DNA of 13,050 nucleotides from Betaproteobacteria bacterium. GTDB lineage: Bacteria; Pseudomonadota; Gammaproteobacteria; Burkholderiales; Burkholderiaceae_C. The notes beneath the pieces are model-generated. The model saw only the letters and a list, made by a program, of their open reading frames with translations, was not told the DNA's origin and made no database searches. Positions 8,005-13,050 of this stretch are shown here, piece by piece (position 1 is the stretch's first letter; every line of letters begins with the position of its first letter). Both the position numbers and the translations under genes were made by a program. The stretch is from NCBI GenBank assembly GCA_009923895.1, contig RFSP01000027.1:1-13050 (forward strand), in the 5' to 3' direction.

Positions 8005-8033
8005 TTTATATTACAAAAGTCAAATATATACAA
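8005..8033 (-). promoter_or_regulatory. Sigma70-like promoter of the soxCDYZB operon
   Basis: On the minus strand there is a -35 TTGTAT (8028-8033), an exact 17-bp spacer and a -10 TATAAA (8005-8010). Transcription would start near 7998, leaving a leader of about 35 bases before the soxC ATG at 7963. The patch is strikingly AT-rich in an otherwise GC-rich window. No other minus-strand pair in the 187-bp spacer fits as well. Confidence 0.6.
8007..8028. promoter_or_regulatory. Inverted repeat over the soxC promoter, candidate ArsR-type operator
   Basis: The perfect repeat TATATT-N10-AATATA (half sites 8007-8012 and 8023-8028) spans the promoter spacer; one half enters the -10 box and the other touches the -35 box. 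AT-rich dyads with this spacing are typical of ArsR/SmtB-family operators, and such a regulator is encoded at 10155-10619. Bound protein would block RNA polymerase, so repression is the natural reading. Assignment to that regulator is inferred. Confidence 0.5.
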
Positions 8034-8150
8034 ACATGGGTGAGCACAGAACCTCCTCGTCAGGACTGAGTCAGCCGAGGCCCCTCCCCTTTCGTTTCCA
8101 ACCTTCTCAATCCAGCGTTTTCCTTCAGACCTTTGGTAGGGGCCCTCAAT

Positions 8151-8474
8151 TCACTTGGCGGTGAACTTGTAATGCTCACGGTTGAGCACTGCGGCCACGG
8201 CCGTCGTGTCTTCAGGGAAGAACCCCAGATTGAGTTGGGTGCTGCAGTAGTCCACCATGCCGCGCAAGAGCCCCGGCGAATTGATTCGGCCTTTGGGGTT
8301 GTAGATGTCGTCGCCATTGCCGCCGACATTGCGAGCGTGACAGGCGCTGCATTTGTGTTCGGCGATCAATTGGCGGCCCAGCTTGAGGTCGGCGCCTTTG
8401 AAGATTTCAGGCTCTGCCCTTGAGGGCCCAGCCAACAAGAGCAGGCACATCCACAGCATGAGACTCGCTCGCAT
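8151..8474 (-). CDS. Small periplasmic monoheme cytochrome c of the sox cluster
   Basis: A 107-residue protein with a Sec signal peptide (hydrophobic LMLWMCLLLLAGPSRA, cleaved after about residue 20) and one heme site, CSACH at 42-46. The rest includes GGNGDDIYNPKGRINSPGLL and a conserved-looking tail DYCSTQLNLGFFPEDTTAV with Cys77. The only methionine after the heme is Met73, the possible axial ligand. It lacks the longer architecture and the methionine-proline segment I would expect of SoxX, so I do not call it SoxX; an electron carrier for one of the neighbouring Sox enzymes is likely. The ATG has GGAGG seven bases upstream. It starts 24 bp after the thioredoxin gene and closes that operon. 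Confidence 0.85.
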   Translation of the reverse strand: MRASLMLWMCLLLLAGPSRAEPEIFKGADLKLGRQLIAEHKCSACHARNVGGNGDDIYNPKGRINSPGLLRGMVDYCSTQLNLGFFPEDTTAVAAVLNREHYKFTAK

Positions 8475-8498
8475 TGCAAAACCTCCATTGCAGCCGCA

Positions 8499-8999
8499 TC
8501 AACGAACGCCCAGAGCCAGGCGCGCCGCTTGGTATTGTTCATCGAAATAGGCCGCATAAAAGTCGGGCAAATACGCACCGTCGAGGCGCTTGGCCACTTC
8601 TTTGCCGCCCGGTCCATAGAACAGCACCGTGGGCGCCACCTTGATTTGACGCATCCGAATCCAAGCCTCTTGCGTCAGTGACTTGCCGTCAAAGTCGGTC
8701 AGCTCGGCACGGTCGCGCATGTCGATTTGGACCACGTGGCCGCCCTGCGCATTCAGGTGGACCAGGTGATGCTCGCGGACCACGGTGCAATAGCCACATC
8801 CAGGCAAGCTGACCATCACCACCAATGGCTCGCGAGCCTTCAGCGCCCGCTCCAAGGAGTGGGGCAAGGACTGTGCCTTGGGCAGCAAGGGAGCGGAGGC
8901 AGCCTGTAGCAGCCCACCTGGCCATCCGCAGGCGGCCCAGGTCGCCAGGCCCAGGAGGCCTCGGCGGTCCAGCACGCTCGTTACCTTCTCACCGCTCAT
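8499..8999 (-). CDS. Periplasmic thioredoxin-fold protein (SoxW/SoxS-like)
   Basis: A 166-residue exported thioredoxin-like protein. DRRGLLGLATWAAC at about 11-24 is a Tat-like or Sec-like signal. The active-site pair is C68-G-Y-C71 in LPGCGYC, and the cis-proline is Pro123 in VAPTVLF. In sox clusters such proteins keep the SoxY cysteine or another Sox thiol reduced, which would be its job here. No CcdA/SoxV membrane reductase that would feed it is visible in the window. Its ATG overlaps the soxH stop by four bases (ATGA), so translation is probably coupled. A GTG at 8975 (residue 9) preceded by AGAAGG is an alternative start. Choosing between the names soxW and soxS would need alignment. Confidence 0.87.
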   Translation of the reverse strand: MSGEKVTSVLDRRGLLGLATWAACGWPGGLLQAASAPLLPKAQSLPHSLERALKAREPLVVMVSLPGCGYCTVVREHHLVHLNAQGGHVVQIDMRDRAELTDFDGKSLTQEAWIRMRQIKVAPTVLFYGPGGKEVAKRLDGAYLPDFYAAYFDEQYQAARLALGVR

Positions 9000-9955
9000 G
9001 GCGTCTCATGCTCCATGAGCAAATAAGTGTTGTACGCGTTCATGCGGTTGGCCGCTTTGAACAACGGCAACCCCTCAAAGCGCCGCCAATCGGTGTTGGC
9101 ATAGGCTTCCTCGAAGGGCACCATGTCAGCGGCAGCCTGCCCCATGACCTTGCGCAGGTACACCAGGTAATCTCGCGTGAGCGAAATGTCCGAGCGCGCA
9201 TCTTTGGACTCGGGTCCATGTCCCGGAACCACCACTTGGGCATCGAAAGACAACAGGCGCTCCAAACCCACAATCCAATGGCGGCTGTCGGCCTGGCCCA
9301 CAAAGGGAATTCGGTTCCTGAACACCAAGTCGCCTGCAAACAGCAATTTCCGCTGAGGCACGTAAACCACCAAATCCTCTGCCGTGTGCGCAGGCCCCAC
9401 GGGCTCAATGACGAAATCCAATCCTCCCAGACTCAAGGTCTCGGCGCGGTCAATCCAGCGGTCTGCACTCACCAGACGGGTCTGATCATCGACCCAGGGC
9501 CACAGTTCTTGTCGGGAGGCCTTCAGGCGCAGGGCGGCCGTGTCGGAGTTCAGATATTCACGCCCCTTTTCATGGGCCAATATCTTCGCCCCGGCCTCCT
9601 GAAACACCTGCAGGCCGTAGATGTGATCGGCGTGATAGTGGGTCAGGATCACCCACTTCACCGGCTGCGGCGTGAGCTGGCGGATCTCAGCCAGCAAACG
9701 CCGTGCGAGCTCCGGAGAACCCAACGCATCGACCACCACCACCCCGGACGGCGTGATCACAAAACCGGCATTGGAGATGAAATTTTGATTGGCAGAAGAC
9801 CCCAGCTCTGCGAGACCTTGCACCATGTAGGCGTCCGGTGCCACTTGCTTGGCCACCATGCGTGATGGGGCGTTTTGGGCCAAGGCACTCCAGGCGCTGA
9901 GCATCAGGGCGCCAAAGGCCAAGATCTGCCGCCAATAAAAAGGGCGTCTCATCAT
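8996..9955 (-). CDS. soxH: SoxH-like periplasmic metallo-beta-lactamase-fold hydrolase
   Basis: A 319-residue exported protein of the metallo-beta-lactamase superfamily, resembling SoxH and the quinoprotein-relay-associated enzymes. The signal peptide is ILAFGALMLSAWSALAQ after MMRRPFYWR. Metal motifs are HYHADH at 106-111, His190 in GPAHTAEDLVVY, Asp209 in FAGDLVF and His246 in PGHGPES. The substrate of SoxH is not established; a role in releasing or handling sulfur intermediates is only suggested by its position in sox clusters. The frame is open to an ATG at 10063, but the added 36 residues precede the signal peptide, so the paired ATGs at 9955 and 9952 are preferred. No strong ribosome binding site is seen. 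It heads the soxH-thioredoxin-cytochrome operon and diverges from the regulator gene. Confidence 0.85.
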   Translation of the reverse strand: MMRRPFYWRQILAFGALMLSAWSALAQNAPSRMVAKQVAPDAYMVQGLAELGSSANQNFISNAGFVITPSGVVVVDALGSPELARRLLAEIRQLTPQPVKWVILTHYHADHIYGLQVFQEAGAKILAHEKGREYLNSDTAALRLKASRQELWPWVDDQTRLVSADRWIDRAETLSLGGLDFVIEPVGPAHTAEDLVVYVPQRKLLFAGDLVFRNRIPFVGQADSRHWIVGLERLLSFDAQVVVPGHGPESKDARSDISLTRDYLVYLRKVMGQAAADMVPFEEAYANTDWRRFEGLPLFKAANRMNAYNTYLLMEHETP

Positions 9956-10016
9956 TGGAAGTGTCCCAAGTGGGGGTGGGAGGGGGCAGAAGGCTCGCAA
10001 AAAGATGGGAGGAATT

Positions 10017-10044
10017 TGATGCTGCATCAGCCGCTGCATCAGCC
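10017..10044. repeat. 12-bp tandem duplication with an overlapping dyad in the soxH-regulator spacer
   Basis: GCTGCATCAGCC is repeated perfectly back to back (10021-10032 and 10033-10044). Its left end overlaps a 6-bp dyad TGATGC-T-GCATCA (10017-10029). The block lies in the 199-bp spacer between the divergent soxH and ArsR genes, where regulatory sites would be expected. No clear sigma70 promoter or AT-rich operator like that at soxC was found in this spacer. Another weak hairpin, CCCT-N5-AGGG, is at 10074-10086. Confidence 0.5.
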
Positions 10045-10154
10045 GAAGTGCATGTTTTAGCACTGAACGAGGTCCCTGGCCAAGGGGTTAGATCAACTCC
10101 ACTGCAAAGGATGCAGCCCGAGTGTGCGACAAGGGCCAATGTTAGGATTGCGCC

Positions 10155-10619
10155 ATGGCAACTCGGGGCAACACCCGCATCACCGCTTCGACCCGATCGA
10201 GCGCCTCAAAGAAGGCGTCGAGCGGGGTTGCCTTGCGCGTGCCAACCGTGCCTGCCGTGCCTCAAAAGAGGGCTGCACGCCGGCCCAAGGCCATCGCGGA
10301 CACGGTGAGCGACGAAATGTTTGAAGTCGCCGCCGACACCTTTCGCATCATGTCGGCGCCCATGCGGCTGCGCATCATCAACAGCTTGTGCGAAAAAGAA
10401 AAGTATGTGGGGCAGTTGCTGGAAGAAATTCCCACGACACAGCCCAACATGTCCCAGCACCTCAACGCCTTGTTCAAAGCCCATATTCTGGGCCGCCGGC
10501 GCGAGGGCGTTCAGATCTACTATCGCATCATCAATGGGCAAGTGCTCACCATTTGCCGCGCGATGTGTCAACACGTGGCCACGTTGACCGACCCCGCCAG
10601 CGATGCGTCCAGCGGGTGA
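10155..10619 (+). CDS. soxR: ArsR-family thiol-sensing repressor of sulfur oxidation (SoxR/BigR type)
   Basis: DNA-binding repressor of the ArsR/SmtB winged-helix family, probably controlling the sox operons in response to sulfide or persulfide. Residues 55-140 form the domain: FEVAADTFRIMSAPMRLRIINSLC, then TTQPNMSQHLNALFKAHIL (recognition helix about 95-110), then the wing RRREGVQIYYRI. Cys79 lies where the SqrR/BigR sensors have their first redox cysteine, and Cys134 and Cys138 in the last helix could supply the second. The first ~54 residues are Ala/Ser/Lys/Arg-rich, look disordered and are unusual for the family. The ATG at 10155 has TAGGA seven bases upstream, which supports the long form; ATG at 10317 would give a standard-size protein. 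The symbol is that of the sox regulator, not the redox SoxR of enterics. It stops 11 bp from the convergent dsrE-like gene. Confidence 0.87.
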   Translation: MATRGNTRITASTRSSASKKASSGVALRVPTVPAVPQKRAARRPKAIADTVSDEMFEVAADTFRIMSAPMRLRIINSLCEKEKYVGQLLEEIPTTQPNMSQHLNALFKAHILGRRREGVQIYYRIINGQVLTICRAMCQHVATLTDPASDASSG

Positions 10620-10630
10620 TCCAGGCCGGA

Positions 10631-11068
10631 TCAGGGTTTGAGATAGACGTAGCCTTCTTTGGCCTGCAATCGGGCCACCTCGGCCACCCCAGAGGGCACG
10701 ATCTTGGCTTCCATGACCACCTTGGACGGATCGATATTGCGGGTTACCAAGGTGTTGTTGCACACGCGAAACTGAACCCCTTTGGCAGACAAGTCACCCA
10801 CCGCACCGCTGAATTCGCGTCCTTTGCTGTCCTTGGCGCCCTCCAGCAGAAAATCGATGCCTGGCCCGTGCGTCACCACCACCAATTTGGCCTTGGGATC
10901 GGCCTGAAGGTGATTGCGCACGTTGTTGAGAATGGCGGCGATGGACTCCACGCCCGTGTTGACGTGATAGACGGCCTTGACGTCCTGGGCCCAAGCGCTG
11001 AGGCTGGCGCCTGCCAGACCCACCGTCAACACGACCGCTGCACACACCCGGACCCAAAAGGTTCTCAT
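10631..11068 (-). CDS. Exported DsrE-family protein
   Basis: A 145-residue protein with a Sec signal peptide (RTFWVRVCAAVVLTVGLAGASLSAWA, cleaved near residue 28) followed by a complete DsrE/DsrF-like domain: KAVYHVNTGVESIAAILNNVRNHL, KLVVVTHGPGIDFLL, and the single mature-part cysteine Cys103 in GVQFRVCNNTL. DsrE-family cysteines accept persulfide sulfur in known sulfur-relay proteins, so a periplasmic sulfur-carrier role is plausible but unproven. The frame is open to 11272, but the ATG at 11066-11068 has GGGAG at eight bases and gives a proper signal peptide; an ATG two codons earlier lies too close to that site. It follows soxF by 55 bp and is probably the last gene of the soxEF operon. 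Confidence 0.88.
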   Translation of the reverse strand: MRTFWVRVCAAVVLTVGLAGASLSAWAQDVKAVYHVNTGVESIAAILNNVRNHLQADPKAKLVVVTHGPGIDFLLEGAKDSKGREFSGAVGDLSAKGVQFRVCNNTLVTRNIDPSKVVMEAKIVPSGVAEVARLQAKEGYVYLKP

Positions 11069-11123
11069 CTCCATCACTCCCAGCTCAGCCCACCAGATCG
11101 GCCCAAGATATCCACCCCAGGCA

Positions 11124-12404
11124 TCAACCCAAAGTGTCCGCCCAAATGTTTTGCGCCCAATTCCAGGCATAGATGCCTTCGAGCTCGTTGGGCTCGGTCG
11201 ACACGCCACCGGAGCCCGGTACGGTCTTGTAGGTCTTGTCTTTGTCGTCGTACTGGTGCACCGAGGCCACATGCACCACCAGCTTGTCGTTCACAAAGCT
11301 GTAGCAGGTGTTGCTCAGGAAAGGTCTTGGATTGATGGGCAAGTTGGACAGCTCGGCCACGATGGCTGCGGCCGTGACCTTGCCATGCGAATTGGCCATG
11401 TGGCCCGACTTGGGCATGAGCGGCGCGAGCATGATGGAGTCGCCCACCACGTGCACGTCCTTGGCCTGCGTGGACTCAAAGTTGATGTAGTTCACCCCAC
11501 ACCAGCGGTTGTTCACATTGGCCAAGCCGGTTTGTACGGCAATGCTTCCTGCGCGCATGGCTGGCAAGACATTGAGCACATCGGCTTTGACGTCATTTTG
11601 GACGTCGAACTTCAGGGTGCTGGACTTGGCATCAACTGCCATGACCTTGTGCTGAGGCATGTATTCCACGATGCCCTTGTAGTCGTTGGCCCAGACCTTC
11701 TTGAACAGCGGCCCCTTGGAGGTGACGTCGGGGTTGGCGTCGATGATCAGCACCTTGGACTTGGGCTTGGCCTGCTTGAAGTAATGCGCCACCTGGCAGG
11801 CGCGTTCATAAGGCCCAGGAGGGCATCGGTAAGGGGCCTCGGGAATGGCGATGGCATAAACACCGCCATCGCGCATTTGCTCCAACTGCTTGCGCAGCGC
11901 CAGCGTCTCAGGGCCCGCCTTCCAGGCTTGCAACACTTGCCCAGATGCATTGGCCGCCTGAAGACCTTCGATGGTGTTGAGCATGAGCTCAATGCCCGGC
12001 GAGAGCACCAGCTTGTCGTATCGAATGGTCCCCCCCGAAGCGAGCGTGACGGTCTTCTTGCCTGCATCCACACCCGTGACATGGTCTCGGACCACCTTCA
12101 CGCCATGCTTACTTTGCAACTTGTCGTAAGGCGACGTCACATCGGCCAGCGTCTTGGACCCACCGATCACCAGATTGGAAATGGGGCATGACACAAAGGC
12201 GGCATTGGGCTCCACCAGCACCACGTCAATTTGGTAGTCCGACAAAAGCCGAACGTATTTGGCCGCGGTGGCGCCGCCATAGCCGCCGCCCACCACCACC
12301 ACGCGGGCGCTGCTGGGCACCAAGTTGGCACAGCCCGACAAACCGCCCAAGGTTCCAAGCAAACCCAAAGCCGCAGAGGATTGAAGAAGATGACGACGAT
12401 TCAT
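11124..12404 (-). CDS. soxF: SoxF / FccB, sulfide dehydrogenase flavoprotein
   Basis: FAD subunit of flavocytochrome c sulfide dehydrogenase, oxidising sulfide in the periplasm and passing electrons to the heme subunit. The 426-residue product has a Tat motif (NRRHLLQSS), the FAD motif VVGGGYGG at about 37-44, Cys73 in FVSCPISNLVIGG (position of the cysteine covalently joined to FAD in FccB), and Cys194 in YRCPPGPY with Cys367 in SNTCYSF (the FccB redox disulfide). VVGDSIM near 319-325 is the second FAD contact. LSGC at 22-25 fits a lipobox, so it may be a Tat-exported lipoprotein anchored at Cys25. The ATG at 12402-12404 has GGGGAG nine bases upstream; the longer frame from 12455 overlaps soxE and would spoil the signal. 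It lies 19 bp after soxE. Confidence 0.95.
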   Translation of the reverse strand: MNRRHLLQSSAALGLLGTLGGLSGCANLVPSSARVVVVGGGYGGATAAKYVRLLSDYQIDVVLVEPNAAFVSCPISNLVIGGSKTLADVTSPYDKLQSKHGVKVVRDHVTGVDAGKKTVTLASGGTIRYDKLVLSPGIELMLNTIEGLQAANASGQVLQAWKAGPETLALRKQLEQMRDGGVYAIAIPEAPYRCPPGPYERACQVAHYFKQAKPKSKVLIIDANPDVTSKGPLFKKVWANDYKGIVEYMPQHKVMAVDAKSSTLKFDVQNDVKADVLNVLPAMRAGSIAVQTGLANVNNRWCGVNYINFESTQAKDVHVVGDSIMLAPLMPKSGHMANSHGKVTAAAIVAELSNLPINPRPFLSNTCYSFVNDKLVVHVASVHQYDDKDKTYKTVPGSGGVSTEPNELEGIYAWNWAQNIWADTLG

Positions 12405-12423
12405 GATGCGCTTCTCCCCTTCT

Positions 12424-12744
12424 TCAACGTTTGGTGGCGGCGTAATAGTCGGCAATGGTCTGCACCTGCGCGTCGGTCAGACCTTTGACGATTTGATGCA
12501 TCACCGTGGCGGGTCGACTGCCGTCTTTAAAAGCCTGCATCTGCCGCAGCATGTAATCCTTGGGCATGCCCACCAAGGCCGGAATGGCCGAGCCATCGAC
12601 GGTGCGGCCGTCGGTACCGTGGCAGTTGGCACACATAGCCGCGGTGGCACGTTGGTGCAAAGCAGCCGCCGTTGTCTGGGCGTGAACCAAGCTGGCGAAG
12701 AAAGCGGACCACATCACGGTGGCCACCTGGAGGAAGCGGGTCAT
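12424..12744 (-). CDS. soxE: SoxE / FccA-like monoheme cytochrome c
   Basis: A 106-residue periplasmic cytochrome c, the expected electron acceptor or heme subunit of the neighbouring SoxF. It has a Sec signal (FLQVATVMWSAFFASLVHAQ, cleaved near residue 23), a single heme site CANCH at 38-42 followed by GTDGRTVDGSAIPALVGMP, and Met82 in ATVMHQIVKGLTD as the likely axial ligand. This matches the single-domain cytochrome c553 form that precedes soxF in many sox clusters, rather than the diheme FccA of some purple sulfur bacteria. The ATG at 12742-12744 has AAGAGG at good spacing; a GTG two codons earlier is less likely. Confidence 0.92.
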   Translation of the reverse strand: MTRFLQVATVMWSAFFASLVHAQTTAAALHQRATAAMCANCHGTDGRTVDGSAIPALVGMPKDYMLRQMQAFKDGSRPATVMHQIVKGLTDAQVQTIADYYAATKR

Positions 12745-12770
12745 GGGCACCTCTTGAAAAACCGGTTGAA

Positions 12771-12792
12771 TAAATCAGCAGCCAAGAATATA
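12771..12792. promoter_or_regulatory. Possible second, degenerate ArsR-type operator upstream of soxE
   Basis: On the minus strand TATATT-N10-GATTTA keeps one half site of the soxC dyad exactly (12787-12792) and 4 of 6 bases of the other (12771-12776), with the same 10-bp spacer. It overlaps the predicted -10 box of soxE. On the plus strand the same bases read as a direct repeat, GAATAAATC and GAATATATC, 18 bp apart. Regulation by the ArsR protein is inferred. Confidence 0.3.
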
Positions 12793-12812
12793 TCGGAGCA
12801 GCTGCAAATCAA
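12785..12812 (-). promoter_or_regulatory. Weak sigma70-like promoter of soxEF-dsrE
   Basis: On the minus strand there is a -35 TTGATT (12807-12812), a 16-bp spacer and a -10 TATTCT (12785-12790), about 40 bases before the soxE ATG. The -35 abuts a perfect dyad AACCC-CT-GGGTT (12811-12822). The 119-bp spacer upstream of soxE would allow an independent promoter, but read-through from the YeeE/YedE gene is also possible. Confidence 0.35.
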
Positions 12813-12863
12813 CCCCTGGGTTATCACCCATGCACAGGTCGCGCAACCGTCACCCCCAAGATG

Positions 12864-13050
12864 TCAGGGCTGGACCAGGGCCGGCGCACTCTCAGGCGGA
12901 GCGTCCAGCCAGCGGTCGACGACTCCTGCACCCATCCACATGCCTGCCAACGCCACCCAAGCGGTCAGAGAAAAGATAGCGCCGCCGGTCACCCCCGCGC
13001 CCACTGCGCAGCCGCCCGCCAGCATGGCGCCGAACCCCATCAGGATCGCA
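12864..13050 (-). CDS. YeeE/YedE-family sulfur transporter, C-terminal end (5' part outside the window)
   Basis: The last 61 complete codons of a membrane protein, ending with TGA at 12864-12866 and open to the window edge. The residues GFGAMLAGGCAVGAGVTGG match the YeeE/YedE (DUF395) pore signature with its conserved cysteine, here in GGCAVGAG, and a further hydrophobic helix, IFSLTAWVALAGMWMGAGVV, follows. Members of this family carry thiosulfate or sulfur-related groups across the inner membrane. In sox clusters such genes are called soxT, but too little is visible to assign that name. It lies upstream of and parallel to soxE (119-bp gap), so it probably belongs to the same sulfide branch. 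Confidence 0.82.
   Translation of the reverse strand, partial: AILMGFGAMLAGGCAVGAGVTGGAIFSLTAWVALAGMWMGAGVVDRWLDAPPESAPALVQP

Noticed and set aside
8064..8074. Short palindromes GACT-G-AGTC and CTGA-G-TCAG in the spacer before soxC
   Set aside because: They are 4-bp arms upstream of the -35 box and easily arise by chance; nothing else supports them.
8077..8147. Inverted repeat GAGGCCCCT / AGGGGCCCTC after the small cytochrome gene, as a terminator
   Set aside because: The arms are more than 50 bp apart, have a bulge, and no U-run follows on the minus strand.
8151..8474. The small cytochrome c as SoxX
   Set aside because: It is short for SoxX, lacks the expected methionine-proline axial-ligand segment after the heme, and no SoxA partner is adjacent.
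9956..10063. 36-residue N-terminal extension of SoxH containing RLMQRLMQ
   Set aside because: It would sit in front of a normal signal peptide and is produced by the tandem repeat in the spacer; the ATGs at 9955 and 9952 give a sensible exported protein.
10977..12191. Long plus-strand open frame (404 codons) antisense to soxF
   Set aside because: It is a shadow frame with low-complexity His/Gly/Leu composition; the minus strand carries every SoxF cofactor motif.
1..13050. CRISPR arrays, tRNA or rRNA genes, insertion sequences and attachment sites
   Set aside because: No regularly spaced repeats, cloverleaf, transposase or integrase frames were seen on either strand.

Overview
The window is chromosomal DNA from a GC-rich betaproteobacterium, most likely a Burkholderiales and probably a Comamonadaceae-like sulfur oxidiser. 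This rests on protein character (FtsK, TrxB and Sox proteins of beta type), codon bias and gene order; no rRNA or other taxonomic marker is present. Almost all of it is coding. Two housekeeping genes lie at the left edge and a sulfur-oxidation (sox) island fills the rest.

Left edge (1-2843): the first 605 codons of ftsK (minus strand, running off the edge) diverge from trxB (plus strand) across a 71-bp spacer with a symmetric promoter-like dyad. trxB then converges on soxB with 11 bp between stop codons.

Core sox operon (7963 to 2855, minus strand), read 5'-3': soxC, soxD, soxY, soxZ, soxB. soxC and soxD overlap by 17 bp and the other gaps are 27-40 bp. It has its own promoter at 8005-8033, with a perfect 6-bp inverted repeat laid over it, probably the operator of the ArsR-type regulator further along. 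The products are the thiosulfohydrolase SoxB, the SoxYZ carrier with its GGCGG tail, and the SoxCD sulfane dehydrogenase. The carrier-loading cytochrome SoxAX, usually encoded with or near these genes, is absent: soxZ is followed after 40 bp by soxB.

Upstream accessory operon (9955 to 8151, minus strand): a SoxH-like periplasmic metallo-beta-lactamase-fold protein, a periplasmic thioredoxin (SoxW/SoxS-like) and a small monoheme cytochrome c.

Regulator (10155-10619, plus strand): an ArsR-family repressor of the SoxR/BigR/SqrR type, with cysteines where a persulfide sensor would have them and an unusual basic N-terminal extension. It diverges from soxH and converges on the next operon.

Sulfide branch (13050 to 10631, minus strand): the C-terminus of a YeeE/YedE sulfur-transport protein, then soxE (monoheme cytochrome), soxF (flavocytochrome c sulfide dehydrogenase flavoprotein, with a possible lipoprotein signal) and an exported DsrE-family protein.

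Together the genes describe periplasmic oxidation of reduced sulfur. SoxEF would oxidise sulfide, SoxYZ would carry the sulfane sulfur, SoxCD would oxidise it, SoxB would release sulfate, the thioredoxin would keep carriers reduced, and the ArsR protein would sense sulfide or persulfide. The most notable point is a Sox core, complete in Y, Z, B, C and D, with no SoxAX inside the window, next to a sulfide-oxidation module.
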